A stretch of DNA of 64,000 bases, taken from JAGXQV01 sp964527565. GTDB lineage: Bacteria > Pseudomonadota > Gammaproteobacteria > Burkholderiales > Sulfuricellaceae. The notes below the pieces were generated by a model that was not told the DNA's origin, searched no databases, and was given only the letters and a program-made list of their open reading frames with translations. Within the stretch, counting starts at the first letter, position 1, and each line of letters starts with the position of its first letter. The position numbers and the translations under genes were made by a program. Positions 8,419 through 17,208 of the stretch are shown in pieces. Where the stretch lies: NCBI GenBank assembly GCA_964527565.1, contig CAZGOY010000006.1, forward strand, positions 48,665 through 112,664. Reading direction: 5' to 3'.

Positions 8419-9035
8419 AGAGAAAATTCGGGTTCGAGAGCCCTTCGGGGCCGCTGGTTGAAGATGTGCCGCCCGTGAAAAGCGGCCGTGCCTGAACCTG
8501 CGCGCAGGGAGCCTTGGGCAAGGCCCTGTCGGGTTCGTAACGTGCCATTGTCGTCTTGCTGTCGTGGTGAAAAATACTGCTGACCATGTCTGCACATGTA
8601 GGGCGCCCTACGCGGCCTTTTCTGTCCGGGCTACACTTGCTGAGATCTCCCCGTAATTTAATTTCCCGCGAAGATGAAAAAGTAAATTGGTGATTTAGTA
8701 AACTGTCACCGTAATTTGGTCACCGTAATTTGGGCAAGGTCGTCGATGGGACGATGGCGGAGCTATACAACTTCTTCATCCTTGAAGTGCTCCAGGCGTG
8801 GATAGACCCGGCGGTGGGGCAGCCGAAAACCATACATCACCTCGGGGAAGGCGCGTTCATGGTTGCCGGCGAAACGATACGGCTGGATTCCAGGATGAAA
8901 TAGCTTTTCAGCTTTCAAGCAACGTCGGGTGTGCTGGTGGAAATTCACTTTCTATGGCTGTTGAGGGAGCAATCCTCTAACGCCGCTCGCTATTATCGCG
9001 TCTGATGACCGGCGATTTGGTAATATATACGCCCT
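8419..9035. other. 617-bp non-coding junction at the left edge of the defence island
   Basis: No convincing gene is visible. After queG there is a small hairpin with a UUCG loop (GCCC-TTCG-GGGC, 8440-8451) without a T tract. From about 8640 the DNA becomes AT-rich with three CCGTAATTT copies (8651-8659 and the tandem at 8706-8733). A minus-strand frame at 8763-8948 (61 codons) and a plus-strand frame from 8755 (about 49 codons) overlap each other. Neither has a ribosome site nor a recognisable family, and both may be relics. A TAATAT at 9021-9026 could be the -10 box for the following operon, but no matching -35 is clear. Confidence 0.6.
8706..8733 (+). repeat. perfect tandem 14-mer, possible insertion-sequence end
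   Basis: TCACCGTAATTTGG occurs twice in exact tandem (8706-8719, 8720-8733), and CCGTAATTT recurs at 8651-8659. The tandem is preceded by TG, giving TGTCACCG. Multiple short terminal repeats starting with TGT are typical of IS21-family ends, so this may be a relic end. That reading is inference, and no transposase gene remains nearby. Confidence 0.5.
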
Positions 9036-9818
9036 ATGCACACCCCCATTTACAGCAACGCTTGCGATGCCACAAGTTGGAAAGGGGTGCGGTTTGCCGA
9101 TGGAAGCGAGTTCGGCGCCTTTATGGCGAATGAGGTTGCTTCGCGTCTGCATGATGAGGCTGGCAAGGCCGACTTCACTTCGCACCTGAATAGCCTTGCA
9201 TCCACCGGATTTGCGCAGGACAGCCTTCAGGCCATATTGGAAGCTGAGCATCCCGAAGAGCGCGATTGGGCGGTGGGCGAGGCAATAGCCGAGGCTTGGC
9301 TGAGCCGTGAGCATGACGTGGTCTGGCCTTGGAACACTGAACGTGATAAGCGAACACCCCAAGCGAGCCTTCCCGGTGCGGATTTGGTGGGATTTTTGAC
9401 TCAAGGCAATGAAACGCGCTTGGTGCTGGGGGAGGTTAAAAGCTCTTCTGATAGCAATACACCGCCTAATGTCATGACAGGGCGCGGTGGCATGACCCGC
9501 CAGCTAGAAAACCTAGCCACGGACATAGGGTTGCTACATACGCTGATTCGATGGCTGCATCCCCGCTGTCGCGGCAATAGTGCTGAACCATACTTTAATG
9601 CGGCGATTGGTTTGTTGCTTCAATCTGGCAATAAGGCGATGACACTATTTGGTGTGTTGGTGCGCGACACTCAGCCTGATGAACGGGATCTCCGGGGGCG
9701 CGGCCAATACTTGGGGGAGCTCATCAAAGCACCCGCTAGTTGCCATTTGCTGGCTCTCTATCTCCCTTGCCCAATTTCAAGTCTTCCTGACCATGTTCAA
9801 GCAGGGGGTGGCACATGA
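9036..9818 (+). CDS. PD-(D/E)XK-like nuclease, HamA-like component of a Hachiman-type defence pair
   Basis: A 260-aa protein. The recognisable core is residues 114-137, GADLVGF...LVLGEVKSS, giving D116 and E133-V-K135, the D...ExK arrangement of restriction-type nucleases. HamA/DUF1837 effectors of Hachiman systems have the same size and place their ExK pair at a similar position. The N-terminal 100 residues are helical and unassigned. It overlaps the helicase gene by 4 bp (ATGA), so the two proteins are made together. No clear Shine-Dalgarno precedes the ATG, and the mRNA may have a very short leader. Base composition is visibly lower in GC than queG or lptG, suggesting acquisition. The HamA name is a motif- and context-based inference. 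Confidence 0.62.
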   Translation: MHTPIYSNACDATSWKGVRFADGSEFGAFMANEVASRLHDEAGKADFTSHLNSLASTGFAQDSLQAILEAEHPEERDWAVGEAIAEAWLSREHDVVWPWNTERDKRTPQASLPGADLVGFLTQGNETRLVLGEVKSSSDSNTPPNVMTGRGGMTRQLENLATDIGLLHTLIRWLHPRCRGNSAEPYFNAAIGLLLQSGNKAMTLFGVLVRDTQPDERDLRGRGQYLGELIKAPASCHLLALYLPCPISSLPDHVQAGGGT

Positions 9819-12800
9819 GCCACTGGATGCTTGAAGCCCTTGGGGATATGCGCGCCAAGGCGATGCATGAGGCAACGCGCGCACAGATTCTAAATGAGCT
9901 GACAAACCAACTGCCCGAAATAGACTACGGTTTGATTGAAAGGGTTGCACAGACCTTGGAAACCGTGGTGATGGACTTATTGTCCAGCCCAGCCGATGAA
10001 AATGAGCGACTGCACACGTTGCGACAGTGTGCTTCAGATGCTTATCGGCTCTATCGCGTATTGCCGCCGCAAAAAACTGCGCTGGTTGAGGCGGAATTAC
10101 GCTTGCGGCAGAGTGCGCTAGCCGTACTGGGCGACCTTGGTGCAGACGCTGCGCGCAACTTGCGCGAGCAACAATGGCCTGACCTGGAGTTTGAATCCCA
10201 AGACTGGCGGACACGCACCCTGAGCGCAATCATTGACGTTTGGCTGCGCTTAATCCGCAAACAGGGATGGGGCGACCGCGATGCTGTACTGAAGCGCATC
10301 GCAATGTTGCGCGATGCACAAGGGGATTTTGAGTCAAACTACCTCAAGAACACTACGGGCAACAGCTCCAAGGCTGCTGCGCTGGAGTTGATGGCGCTTT
10401 ACCACTTGGCAAAAGCGGCGGAAATACTTGCCGAATATGTTACTGACGGCGTTGTTGATGGTAGCTACCAGATTAACAACCTTCTGGACATGCATTTTGA
10501 CCGCGCCATGGCAGTATGCGTACAAAGCGCTGCCTTCCAGTTGGAGCCGCTTACCCGTTTATTGGCCGCGACTGCGCGGCAGTTGGCAAACAATTCCATC
10601 TGGACGGTTACCCGAGCGGTCAATTCGCGAGTAACGAAATTCGTTAAAACCCTCGTCGAACGAGGAAGGGGGGACAAAGCATTATTTGATGTCTTGCCAC
10701 CACAACGACGTGCGCTGGCTGAGCAAGGTTTACTTGGCTCCAGTCGTCGCGCTGTAGTAGTGAGTTTGCCTACATCCAGCGGCAAAACGCTGATCGCCCA
10801 GTTCCGCATCCTTCAGGCATTAAACCAGTTTGATCTTGAGCGGGGTTGGGTGGCCTATCTTGCGCCTACTCGCACATTAGTACGTCAGGTCGCACGTCGG
10901 CTACGGCGTGATTTTGAGCCGCTCGGCGTGGTGGTAGAGCAAGTGAGTCCTGCACTTGAGGTTGATGGTGTGGAATCCGAACTGTTACGAGAACAGGATG
11001 CAATGCGCGAGTTCCGTATCCTAGTGACCACACCCGAAAAACTTGATCTCATGCTGCGTCAGGGTTGGGAAGAGGAAATCGGACGCCCTCTGACGCTGGT
11101 CGTGGTGGACGAAGCACATAACATTCAGGAAGGAGCACGAGGGCTAAAATTGGAGTTGCTGCTTGCGACTATCAACGCTGAATGCAGGATGGCTCAATTT
11201 TTGTTGCTGACCCCGTTTATCAGCAATGCACGTGAGGTGGCACGCTGGCTGGGCGACACCAATTCCGACGACATCAGTTTGGCGGTGGATTGGCAGCCTA
11301 ATGATCGGGTTGTCGGCGTAGTAAAACCTGAAAAAGGGGCTTGTCTCAAAGGAAAAAGTTACGGCTATCAGATTAATTTGGAAACAGTGCATACCACTCG
11401 GTCTACATTGGCTATTGACGAGTTGATTCCATTCAGCAAGGACCCGGACTGCAAGAAAACATTCAGTGAAATGTCTGATCAGTCTGAAGTCGCAATAGCG
11501 GCGGCTCATCAGCTTGTGAAGCGTGGTTCGGTAATTGTCATGCACTCTAGGCCGGATTGGGTATGGTCCTTGGCTACGAAGCTCAAGAGCAATGCAAGCC
11601 GTCGTCCTGTCCTTTCTGAGCAGGTGAAGTTGGTGCAGGAGTTTCTTGCACTAGAGATGGGGCAGGAATTTCCGCTGATCGACTTGCTGACTCATGGAAT
11701 TGGTATTCACCATTCAGGCTTGTCTGATGACACTCGTGCGTTGATGGAATGGTTGTTTGAGAATGAGGAACTCGATTTTCTTGTGGCAACGACAACGATT
11801 GCCCAAGGTGTCAACTTCCCCGTATCTGCTGTTGTGATGGCATCGCATCAATATCCATATGGCCAAGATATGCCGCCAGCAGACTTCTGGAATATTGCAG
11901 GCCGTGCTGGGCGTGTTGATCAAGGCAGTTTAGGTGTGGTTGCTCTGGCTGCCGCTGATGAAGCCAAAGCCAGCAAACTTAGAGATTTCATTCATAAGCA
12001 AACCGGTGAACTTAACTCAGCCTTGATTCGCCTTGTTGCGGACGCCGGGGATCTCATTGATGACCTAGGTTACATTGTTTATTTGCAGCCGGAGTGGTCT
12101 GCTTTTGTGCAATATCTGACACATACCTACCGGCAGATGGGGCAGCCTCAGGCCTTTGCCGACCAGGTTGAACAGGTTTTGCGTGGTACGTTCGGGTTTG
12201 GCAAGCTCAGGGCTTCCGACCCCGTTCAGGCTAATCGACTGCTTAATAGCATCCGTACCTATGCGGATTACTTGAGTCAGCCACGGCAGCCCTTGAAGCT
12301 GGTGGACAGCACCGGTTTCTCGTTGCAGAGCATCAAGACGGCAATGAACGCTGCTGGACAAGAAGGCATTGGGAAAGATGCTTGGAATGCCCAAACATTG
12401 TTTGGACGGGAAAGCGATACCCTGAAAAAAATGATGGGTGTATTGCTAAAAGTACCAGAACTCAGGGAAAACCTTGAAGCCGTTACAGGCAAAGAAGGCC
12501 CGAACGGCGACAAGTTGGCCTTGATTCTCAAGGACTGGGTGGGTGGTTGTTCCGTGCAGGACATTGCCCAACGACATTTTACTAAAGATGGGCGTGACGC
12601 AACGGACGCACTAACCGCCTGTGGTCAGAATCTCTTTGGCAAACTGACACAAACAGCTGCTTGGGGCTTGGGCGCATTGTTATCAATCACCGGCGGCGAC
12701 ATTCCTGAAGAAGAACGGCAGTTATTGAACAATCTGGCCTCAAGAGTTTATTACGGCGTGTCCGACGAAAATGCCATCGCATTGCGTTTGCTGGGTATCC

Positions 12801-12976
12801 CCCGCATGGCAGCAGAACCTTTGGCTATACAGATGCGGAATATAGGCCACCTCCCATTGCCCGAAGTTCGTAATGCACTCCGTAGCTCAGATACGGCTTT
12901 CTGGACAGATGCTCTTGGAGTGGATAGGGGGCAAATCTATCGGAGAGTATGGCGCGTTCTGGAGGGATTGGATTAA
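9815..12976 (+). CDS. Ski2-like superfamily 2 helicase, HamB-like component of a Hachiman-type defence pair
   Basis: A 1053-aa protein. Residues 1-300 are helical with no recognised domain. Helicase core: motif I LPTSSGKT (318-325), Ia APTRTL (350-355), TTPEKLD (405-411), motif II VDEAH (431-435), motif IV region SVIVMHSR (572-579), IHHSGLS (631-637), motif V VATTTIAQGVNFP (657-669), motif VI NIAGRAGR (693-700). The GRAGR and IHHSGLS elements place it with Ski2/Hel308-type enzymes. Motif III, normally SAT, reads LLTPFISN (463-470). Residues about 710-1053 probably include a ratchet domain plus an unassigned tail. The strong AGGGGGTG site and 4-bp overlap with the nuclease gene show one operon. 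In Hachiman the helicase senses DNA and releases or activates the nuclease. Confidence 0.72.
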   Translation: MSHWMLEALGDMRAKAMHEATRAQILNELTNQLPEIDYGLIERVAQTLETVVMDLLSSPADENERLHTLRQCASDAYRLYRVLPPQKTALVEAELRLRQSALAVLGDLGADAARNLREQQWPDLEFESQDWRTRTLSAIIDVWLRLIRKQGWGDRDAVLKRIAMLRDAQGDFESNYLKNTTGNSSKAAALELMALYHLAKAAEILAEYVTDGVVDGSYQINNLLDMHFDRAMAVCVQSAAFQLEPLTRLLAATARQLANNSIWTVTRAVNSRVTKFVKTLVERGRGDKALFDVLPPQRRALAEQGLLGSSRRAVVVSLPTSSGKTLIAQFRILQALNQFDLERGWVAYLAPTRTLVRQVARRLRRDFEPLGVVVEQVSPALEVDGVESELLREQDAMREFRILVTTPEKLDLMLRQGWEEEIGRPLTLVVVDEAHNIQEGARGLKLELLLATINAECRMAQFLLLTPFISNAREVARWLGDTNSDDISLAVDWQPNDRVVGVVKPEKGACLKGKSYGYQINLETVHTTRSTLAIDELIPFSKDPDCKKTFSEMSDQSEVAIAAAHQLVKRGSVIVMHSRPDWVWSLATKLKSNASRRPVLSEQVKLVQEFLALEMGQEFPLIDLLTHGIGIHHSGLSDDTRALMEWLFENEELDFLVATTTIAQGVNFPVSAVVMASHQYPYGQDMPPADFWNIAGRAGRVDQGSLGVVALAAADEAKASKLRDFIHKQTGELNSALIRLVADAGDLIDDLGYIVYLQPEWSAFVQYLTHTYRQMGQPQAFADQVEQVLRGTFGFGKLRASDPVQANRLLNSIRTYADYLSQPRQPLKLVDSTGFSLQSIKTAMNAAGQEGIGKDAWNAQTLFGRESDTLKKMMGVLLKVPELRENLEAVTGKEGPNGDKLALILKDWVGGCSVQDIAQRHFTKDGRDATDALTACGQNLFGKLTQTAAWGLGALLSITGGDIPEEERQLLNNLASRVYYGVSDENAIALRLLGIPRMAAEPLAIQMRNIGHLPLPEVRNALRSSDTAFWTDALGVDRGQIYRRVWRVLEGLD

Positions 12977-13420
12977 ATAAACTGCCTGCCGAAAGCATCT
13001 GCGCCCAGCAAACCCTGCTGACCACATGCACCTCAATCTCGGTCGCGGAAATTGTCAAGCTAGTTGCCGCCTGAGTGCTTGCGTTCATGCTGCCATTTTT
13101 AACTCTAAATCTTCTCCCTCGCTCTCGTCTTTTTCGGTAATTTTGTGATCTGGATTCAGGTGCACAACAAGGACTGGCTGCCAGCTTCGCGCAGAACCCT
13201 CGGGGTCAGGTCTTGAATTATCACTTTTTGTTGACAATCAAAAAACCATGTCCTAATGGCGTGGTCATCACCTGACTGGCTTTGCCTGTCAGAAGCCTGC
13301 TTATACGGGTGGGTGGATTCTAAATTCCAACTGCACCCTTGCTTGCGGCATGGATGGGGGGGGCAAGTAACCTCGTCGCATGATTGGCAAAAACGGTGCG
13401 GCTGGCGCACCGGTCATGAT
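12977..13420. other. 444-bp non-coding right edge of the defence island
   Basis: No gene can be supported. Short minus-strand frames (for example 13156-13410) lack ribosome sites and family features. The stretch near 13195-13245 contains GGGTCAGGTCTTGAATTATC followed by TTGTTGACAATCAAAAAACC. It looks like non-coding mobile-element debris. No terminator with a T tract is seen after the helicase gene. Confidence 0.5.
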
Positions 13421-14494
13421 TCAGCGCTTTTCCACCCACCAGATCATGCCCAGCGCCGCGCAAAGGAAGATCAGCGTGGGGAAAACCGCGGAAAACAGCG
13501 GCGGCCAGTCGTTGAGCAGCCCGAGGTGGGCGAACAGGCGGTTGAGCAGGTGAAAGCTCAAGCCCAGCATGATGCCGCCGAACACCTTGGCGCTTACGCC
13601 GCCGGAGCGTAACTGGTGGCTGGCGAAAGGCAGGGCGAGGATCAGCATCGACAGGGTGGCGAGCGGATAGGAAAGCTTGGCCCACAGGGCGATTTCGTAG
13701 CGCGCGGTCTTCTGCTTGTTGTCGCGCAGGTGCTGCACGTAGAAATACAGGTTCCACGCCGACATCTGTTCCGGCACCACCAACAGGACGTTGAGGATTT
13801 CCGGACTCAACACCGACTGCCATTCCACTTGCGGCAGGTGGGTCACCACGGTGCGCGCGTCCTCGAAACGGGTTTGCGATACGTCGTCGAGGCGCCAGCG
13901 GTCGCCCTCCAGGTGGGTACCCTGGCCGGCCTGGCTGATGGTGCGCAGGCGGTGGGCTTCGTCGAAATCGTAAATCTTGACGCCTTTCAGGGTGGCGTCC
14001 GGCAGCACTTCGGTGACGTTGACGAAGCTCGACGCATCCTTGACCCACAGGCCGGAACGGAATTCCTGCGCCACCACGCCCTTGGTCGCCTGGATGCGCA
14101 TCTTGCTGGCGAAGCGCTCGGCGGAGGGCGCGATGAATTCGCCGAACACGAAAGTCAGCACGGCGAACAGCATGCCGGCCTGCAACAGGGCGACGGCGAT
14201 GCGCCACAGCGGCAGGCCGGAGACGCGCATGACGGTCAGCTCCGAGTGGGCGTTGAGTTGCGAGAGGGCGAACAGCGCGCCGATCAGCGCCGCCACCGGG
14301 AACAGCTCGTAAACATGCCCCGGCAGGCTGAGCACGACGAAGCCCAGCGCATGCGTCAGCCGGTAGTTGCCCTTGCCGACATCGCCCATTTCGTGCACCA
14401 GGTCGAAAAAGGCGAACAGCATGAGCAGCGCGGAAAACACCAGCAGCGTGCTGGCCAGCACTTCGCGGGTGAGCAGACGGGTCAGGGTTCTCAC
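13421..14494 (-). CDS. lptG: LPS export ABC transporter permease LptG
   Basis: A 357-aa inner-membrane protein of the LptB2FGC complex that extracts lipopolysaccharide and hands it to the periplasmic bridge. It starts with a GTG (VRTLTRLLTREVLAST) that overlaps the lptF stop by 4 bp (GTGA). Three N-terminal membrane helices, a periplasmic beta-jellyroll domain (about 130-260) and three C-terminal helices ending in a Trp-rich MIWWVEKR follow the family plan. The coupling-helix region reads NAHSELTVMRVSG, as expected for LptG. Confidence 0.94.
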   Translation of the reverse strand: MRTLTRLLTREVLASTLLVFSALLMLFAFFDLVHEMGDVGKGNYRLTHALGFVVLSLPGHVYELFPVAALIGALFALSQLNAHSELTVMRVSGLPLWRIAVALLQAGMLFAVLTFVFGEFIAPSAERFASKMRIQATKGVVAQEFRSGLWVKDASSFVNVTEVLPDATLKGVKIYDFDEAHRLRTISQAGQGTHLEGDRWRLDDVSQTRFEDARTVVTHLPQVEWQSVLSPEILNVLLVVPEQMSAWNLYFYVQHLRDNKQKTARYEIALWAKLSYPLATLSMLILALPFASHQLRSGGVSAKVFGGIMLGLSFHLLNRLFAHLGLLNDWPPLFSAVFPTLIFLCAALGMIWWVEKR

Positions 14495-15609
14495 GGCGCG
14501 GCCTTCCCGCGATGCCACAGCTTGCCCAGGCGCGCGGCCAGCGTGGGCGCCAGCGACAGGCGGCGGCGGAAAAACATCACCAGCGCGGCGAGCATCAGGG
14601 CATGCACCAGCCACATGCCGAGATGGGGGTCGAGCCTGCCCTGCGCCACCCAGGCGCGCGTGATGCTCAGGGCATTGTTGTAGATCATGTAGATCAGCAC
14701 CGCCAGCATCAGGTTCACCGAGCGCCCGGCGCGGGGATTGACGAAGCTCAGGGGAATCGCCAGCAGCGCCAGGATCATGGCGCTCAGGGGCAGGCCGACG
14801 CGCCACAGCAGCTCGCTCAAGTGCAGGGCGGACGGGTCGCGCAACAACGCGGCTGTCGGCAGGGATTTGACCGGCGGGGTGCCGAGGCGCGCCTCGAAGG
14901 GATCGATGCGCACGGCATAGCGTTCGAACGCCACCACCTTGTATTCCGGGGTGCCGGGGATGCCCTCGTAACGCCGCCCGTCCAGCAGAACCAGGAAACG
15001 GTCGCCGTTTTCCGCGATGCTCTGGTGTCCATTTTTTGCGGTGACGATGCCGAGCTTTCCGTGCTGCATGGCGCGCACGAAAATATTGCTGACGGTATTG
15101 TTTTCCCCGGCAAAGCTCTCGATGAAATACACGCGCTCGGCGTGCCCGGATTCCTTGAACACGCCGGGGGCGATGCTTGCCGTGTCGTCGCGGCTGTTGA
15201 GCTGGCGGCGATATTCCTCGCTCTTGCCGAGCGCCCAGGGCGTGACCAGCAGGCTCATCACGGCGATCACGCCCACCAGCGGCGCGGCGAAAGTGGCCAC
15301 CGGGCGTATCCAGGCGGTCAGCCCCTGCCCGGCGGAAAACCACACCACCATTTCGCTGTCGCGGTAACTGCGCGTGAGCGTCAGCAGCACGGCAATGAAC
15401 AGCGTAAGCGACAACAGCACGGCGAAATAGTTGACCACGCTGAACAGCAGGAACACCAGCACTGCGTCGTTGGCCAGCGAACCGCGCGCCGCCTGGCCGA
15501 GAAAGCGGATCAGCAGGGTGGTGACGGTGATCATCAGCAGCACCGCGAAAACCAGCAGGGCGGTATGCGTCATTTCGCGCAGCAGGGCGCGGTGAAATAA
15601 AGGGTTCAT
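14491..15609 (-). CDS. lptF: LPS export ABC transporter permease LptF
   Basis: A 372-aa partner of LptG. It shows three N-terminal helices, the coupling helix RSYRDSEMVVWFSAG, a periplasmic domain (about 130-250) and C-terminal helices with NPRAGRSVNLMLAVLIYMIYNN, a strongly conserved LptF segment. It is first of the lptF-lptG pair and divergent from pepA across 90 bp, the classic pepA/lptFG arrangement. No strong Shine-Dalgarno precedes the ATG. Confidence 0.94.
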   Translation of the reverse strand: MNPLFHRALLREMTHTALLVFAVLLMITVTTLLIRFLGQAARGSLANDAVLVFLLFSVVNYFAVLLSLTLFIAVLLTLTRSYRDSEMVVWFSAGQGLTAWIRPVATFAAPLVGVIAVMSLLVTPWALGKSEEYRRQLNSRDDTASIAPGVFKESGHAERVYFIESFAGENNTVSNIFVRAMQHGKLGIVTAKNGHQSIAENGDRFLVLLDGRRYEGIPGTPEYKVVAFERYAVRIDPFEARLGTPPVKSLPTAALLRDPSALHLSELLWRVGLPLSAMILALLAIPLSFVNPRAGRSVNLMLAVLIYMIYNNALSITRAWVAQGRLDPHLGMWLVHALMLAALVMFFRRRLSLAPTLAARLGKLWHRGKAAP

Positions 15610-15699
15610 GCCGGGGAAAAGGGGAGATTTTTTGACTTTGCGGCGTTATTTCGCGAATAATCGCGTATCTGGACAAAAGCAATCGGCAAGGAGCATCTC

Positions 15700-17184
15700 G
15701 TGGAATTTAGCATAAAAAGCGGCAGCCCGGAAAAACAGCGCATTGGCTGCGTGGTGGTGGGCGTATTCGAAACGCGCAAATTGTCGCAGGCGGCGGATGC
15801 CATCGACCTGCATTCGCGCGGCTATCTGAGCGGAATCCTGCGTAGCGGGGACATGGATGGCAAACTGGGGGCCACCCTGTTGCTGCAGAAAGTTCCAGAA
15901 ATTCCCGCCGAGCGCGTGCTGCTGGTCGGCTTGGGCAAGGAGCGCGAATTCCGCGACAAGGAATACCGCACCGCCTTCCGTGCCGCCATCAAGGCGCTGT
16001 GGGATACCGGGGCGGCGGATGCCACCGTTTATCTCAGCGAACTGCCGGTGAAACGCCGCGACGTGGCCTGGAACGTCGAGCAGGGGGTGATCGCCGCCCT
16101 TGACGCCACCTACCGCTTCGAACAACTGAAAAGCAAGCCGGATGAAACCAAACGCCATCTGCGCCGCCTCACCCTGGCCGTTTCGCGGCGCGGCGAACTG
16201 ACCGTTGGCGAAGCCGCACTGAAACAGGGGCTGGCCATCGCCGATGGCATGGCGCTGGCGAAAAATCTCGGCAACCTGCCGGGCAATATCTGCACGCCGG
16301 CTTACCTGGCGCAACAAGCCCAGGATCTGGCGACCACGCACCGCCTCAAGATCGAGGTGCTGGAACAGGCGGACATGGAAAAGCTCGGCATGGGTTCCCT
16401 GCTTTCCGTGGCGCGCGGCAGCCGCCAGCCGCCCAAGCTGATCGTCCTGCAATACGCCGGTGCGGATGCCGGGCACAAGCCGACGGTGCTGGTGGGCAAG
16501 GGCATCACTTTCGACGCCGGCGGCATTTCGCTCAAGCCGCCCGCCGAGATGGACGAAATGAAATACGACATGAGCGGCGCGGCCAGCGTGCTCGGCACCC
16601 TCAAGGCGGTGGCGGAACTCGCCCTGCCGCTCAACCTGGTCGGCATCATCCCGGCCTGCGAAAACCTGCCGGACGGCAACGCCAACAAGCCCGGCGACAT
16701 CGTCACCTCGATGTCCGGCCAGACCATCGAAGTGCTCAATACCGATGCCGAGGGCCGCCTGATCCTGTGCGACGCGCTGACCTACGCCGAACGCTTCGAA
16801 CCGGCGGCGGTGGTGGACATCGCCACGCTGACCGGCGCCTGCGTCATTGCCCTGGGGCACGTTGCCAGCGGCCTGCTCGCCAACAACGACGCGCTGGCGC
16901 GCGAATTGCTGCATGCCGGCGAGGAAGCCTGCGACCGCGCCTGGCACCTGCCGCTGTGGGACGACTACCAGGAACAGTTGAAGAGCAACTTCGCCGACAT
17001 GGCCAACATCGGCGGACGCGCCGGCGGCACCATCACGGCAGCCTGCTTCCTGTCGCGCTTCGCCAAGAAATACCACTGGGCGCACCTCGACATCGCCGGC
17101 ACCGCCTGGAAATCCGGCAAGGAAAAAGGCTCGACCGGGCGCCCGGTGCCGCTGCTGGTGCATTTCCTGAAAAACCGGTGCTAG
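15700..17184 (+). CDS. pepA: leucyl aminopeptidase
   Basis: A 494-aa cytosolic dimetal M17 aminopeptidase. In some bacteria it also binds DNA. Metal and active-site motifs are clear: VGKGITFDAGGISLKP, the Lys/Asp region DEMKYDMSGAASV, and NTDAEGRLILCDAL. It starts at GTG 15700 with AAGGAG seven bases upstream. holC follows after 24 bp in the same direction, so the two are probably co-transcribed. Confidence 0.95.
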   Translation: MEFSIKSGSPEKQRIGCVVVGVFETRKLSQAADAIDLHSRGYLSGILRSGDMDGKLGATLLLQKVPEIPAERVLLVGLGKEREFRDKEYRTAFRAAIKALWDTGAADATVYLSELPVKRRDVAWNVEQGVIAALDATYRFEQLKSKPDETKRHLRRLTLAVSRRGELTVGEAALKQGLAIADGMALAKNLGNLPGNICTPAYLAQQAQDLATTHRLKIEVLEQADMEKLGMGSLLSVARGSRQPPKLIVLQYAGADAGHKPTVLVGKGITFDAGGISLKPPAEMDEMKYDMSGAASVLGTLKAVAELALPLNLVGIIPACENLPDGNANKPGDIVTSMSGQTIEVLNTDAEGRLILCDALTYAERFEPAAVVDIATLTGACVIALGHVASGLLANNDALARELLHAGEEACDRAWHLPLWDDYQEQLKSNFADMANIGGRAGGTITAACFLSRFAKKYHWAHLDIAGTAWKSGKEKGSTGRPVPLLVHFLKNRC

Positions 17185-17208
17185 AGACAGAGACCCATTT
17201 CCCCGCCA

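Noticed and set aside
8763..8948. A 61-codon minus-strand frame left of the defence operon.
   Set aside because: No ribosome site, no recognised family, and an equally open overlapping frame on the other strand. Mentioned only as a possible relic.
8993..9026. TTATCG and TAATAT as a promoter pair for the defence operon.
   Set aside because: The spacer is 22 bp. Only the -10-like element is mentioned.
13421..15682. A 753-codon minus-strand open frame spanning both lptG and lptF.
   Set aside because: Only its 3' half is real (lptG). The first half is an out-of-frame reading of lptF with no conserved features.
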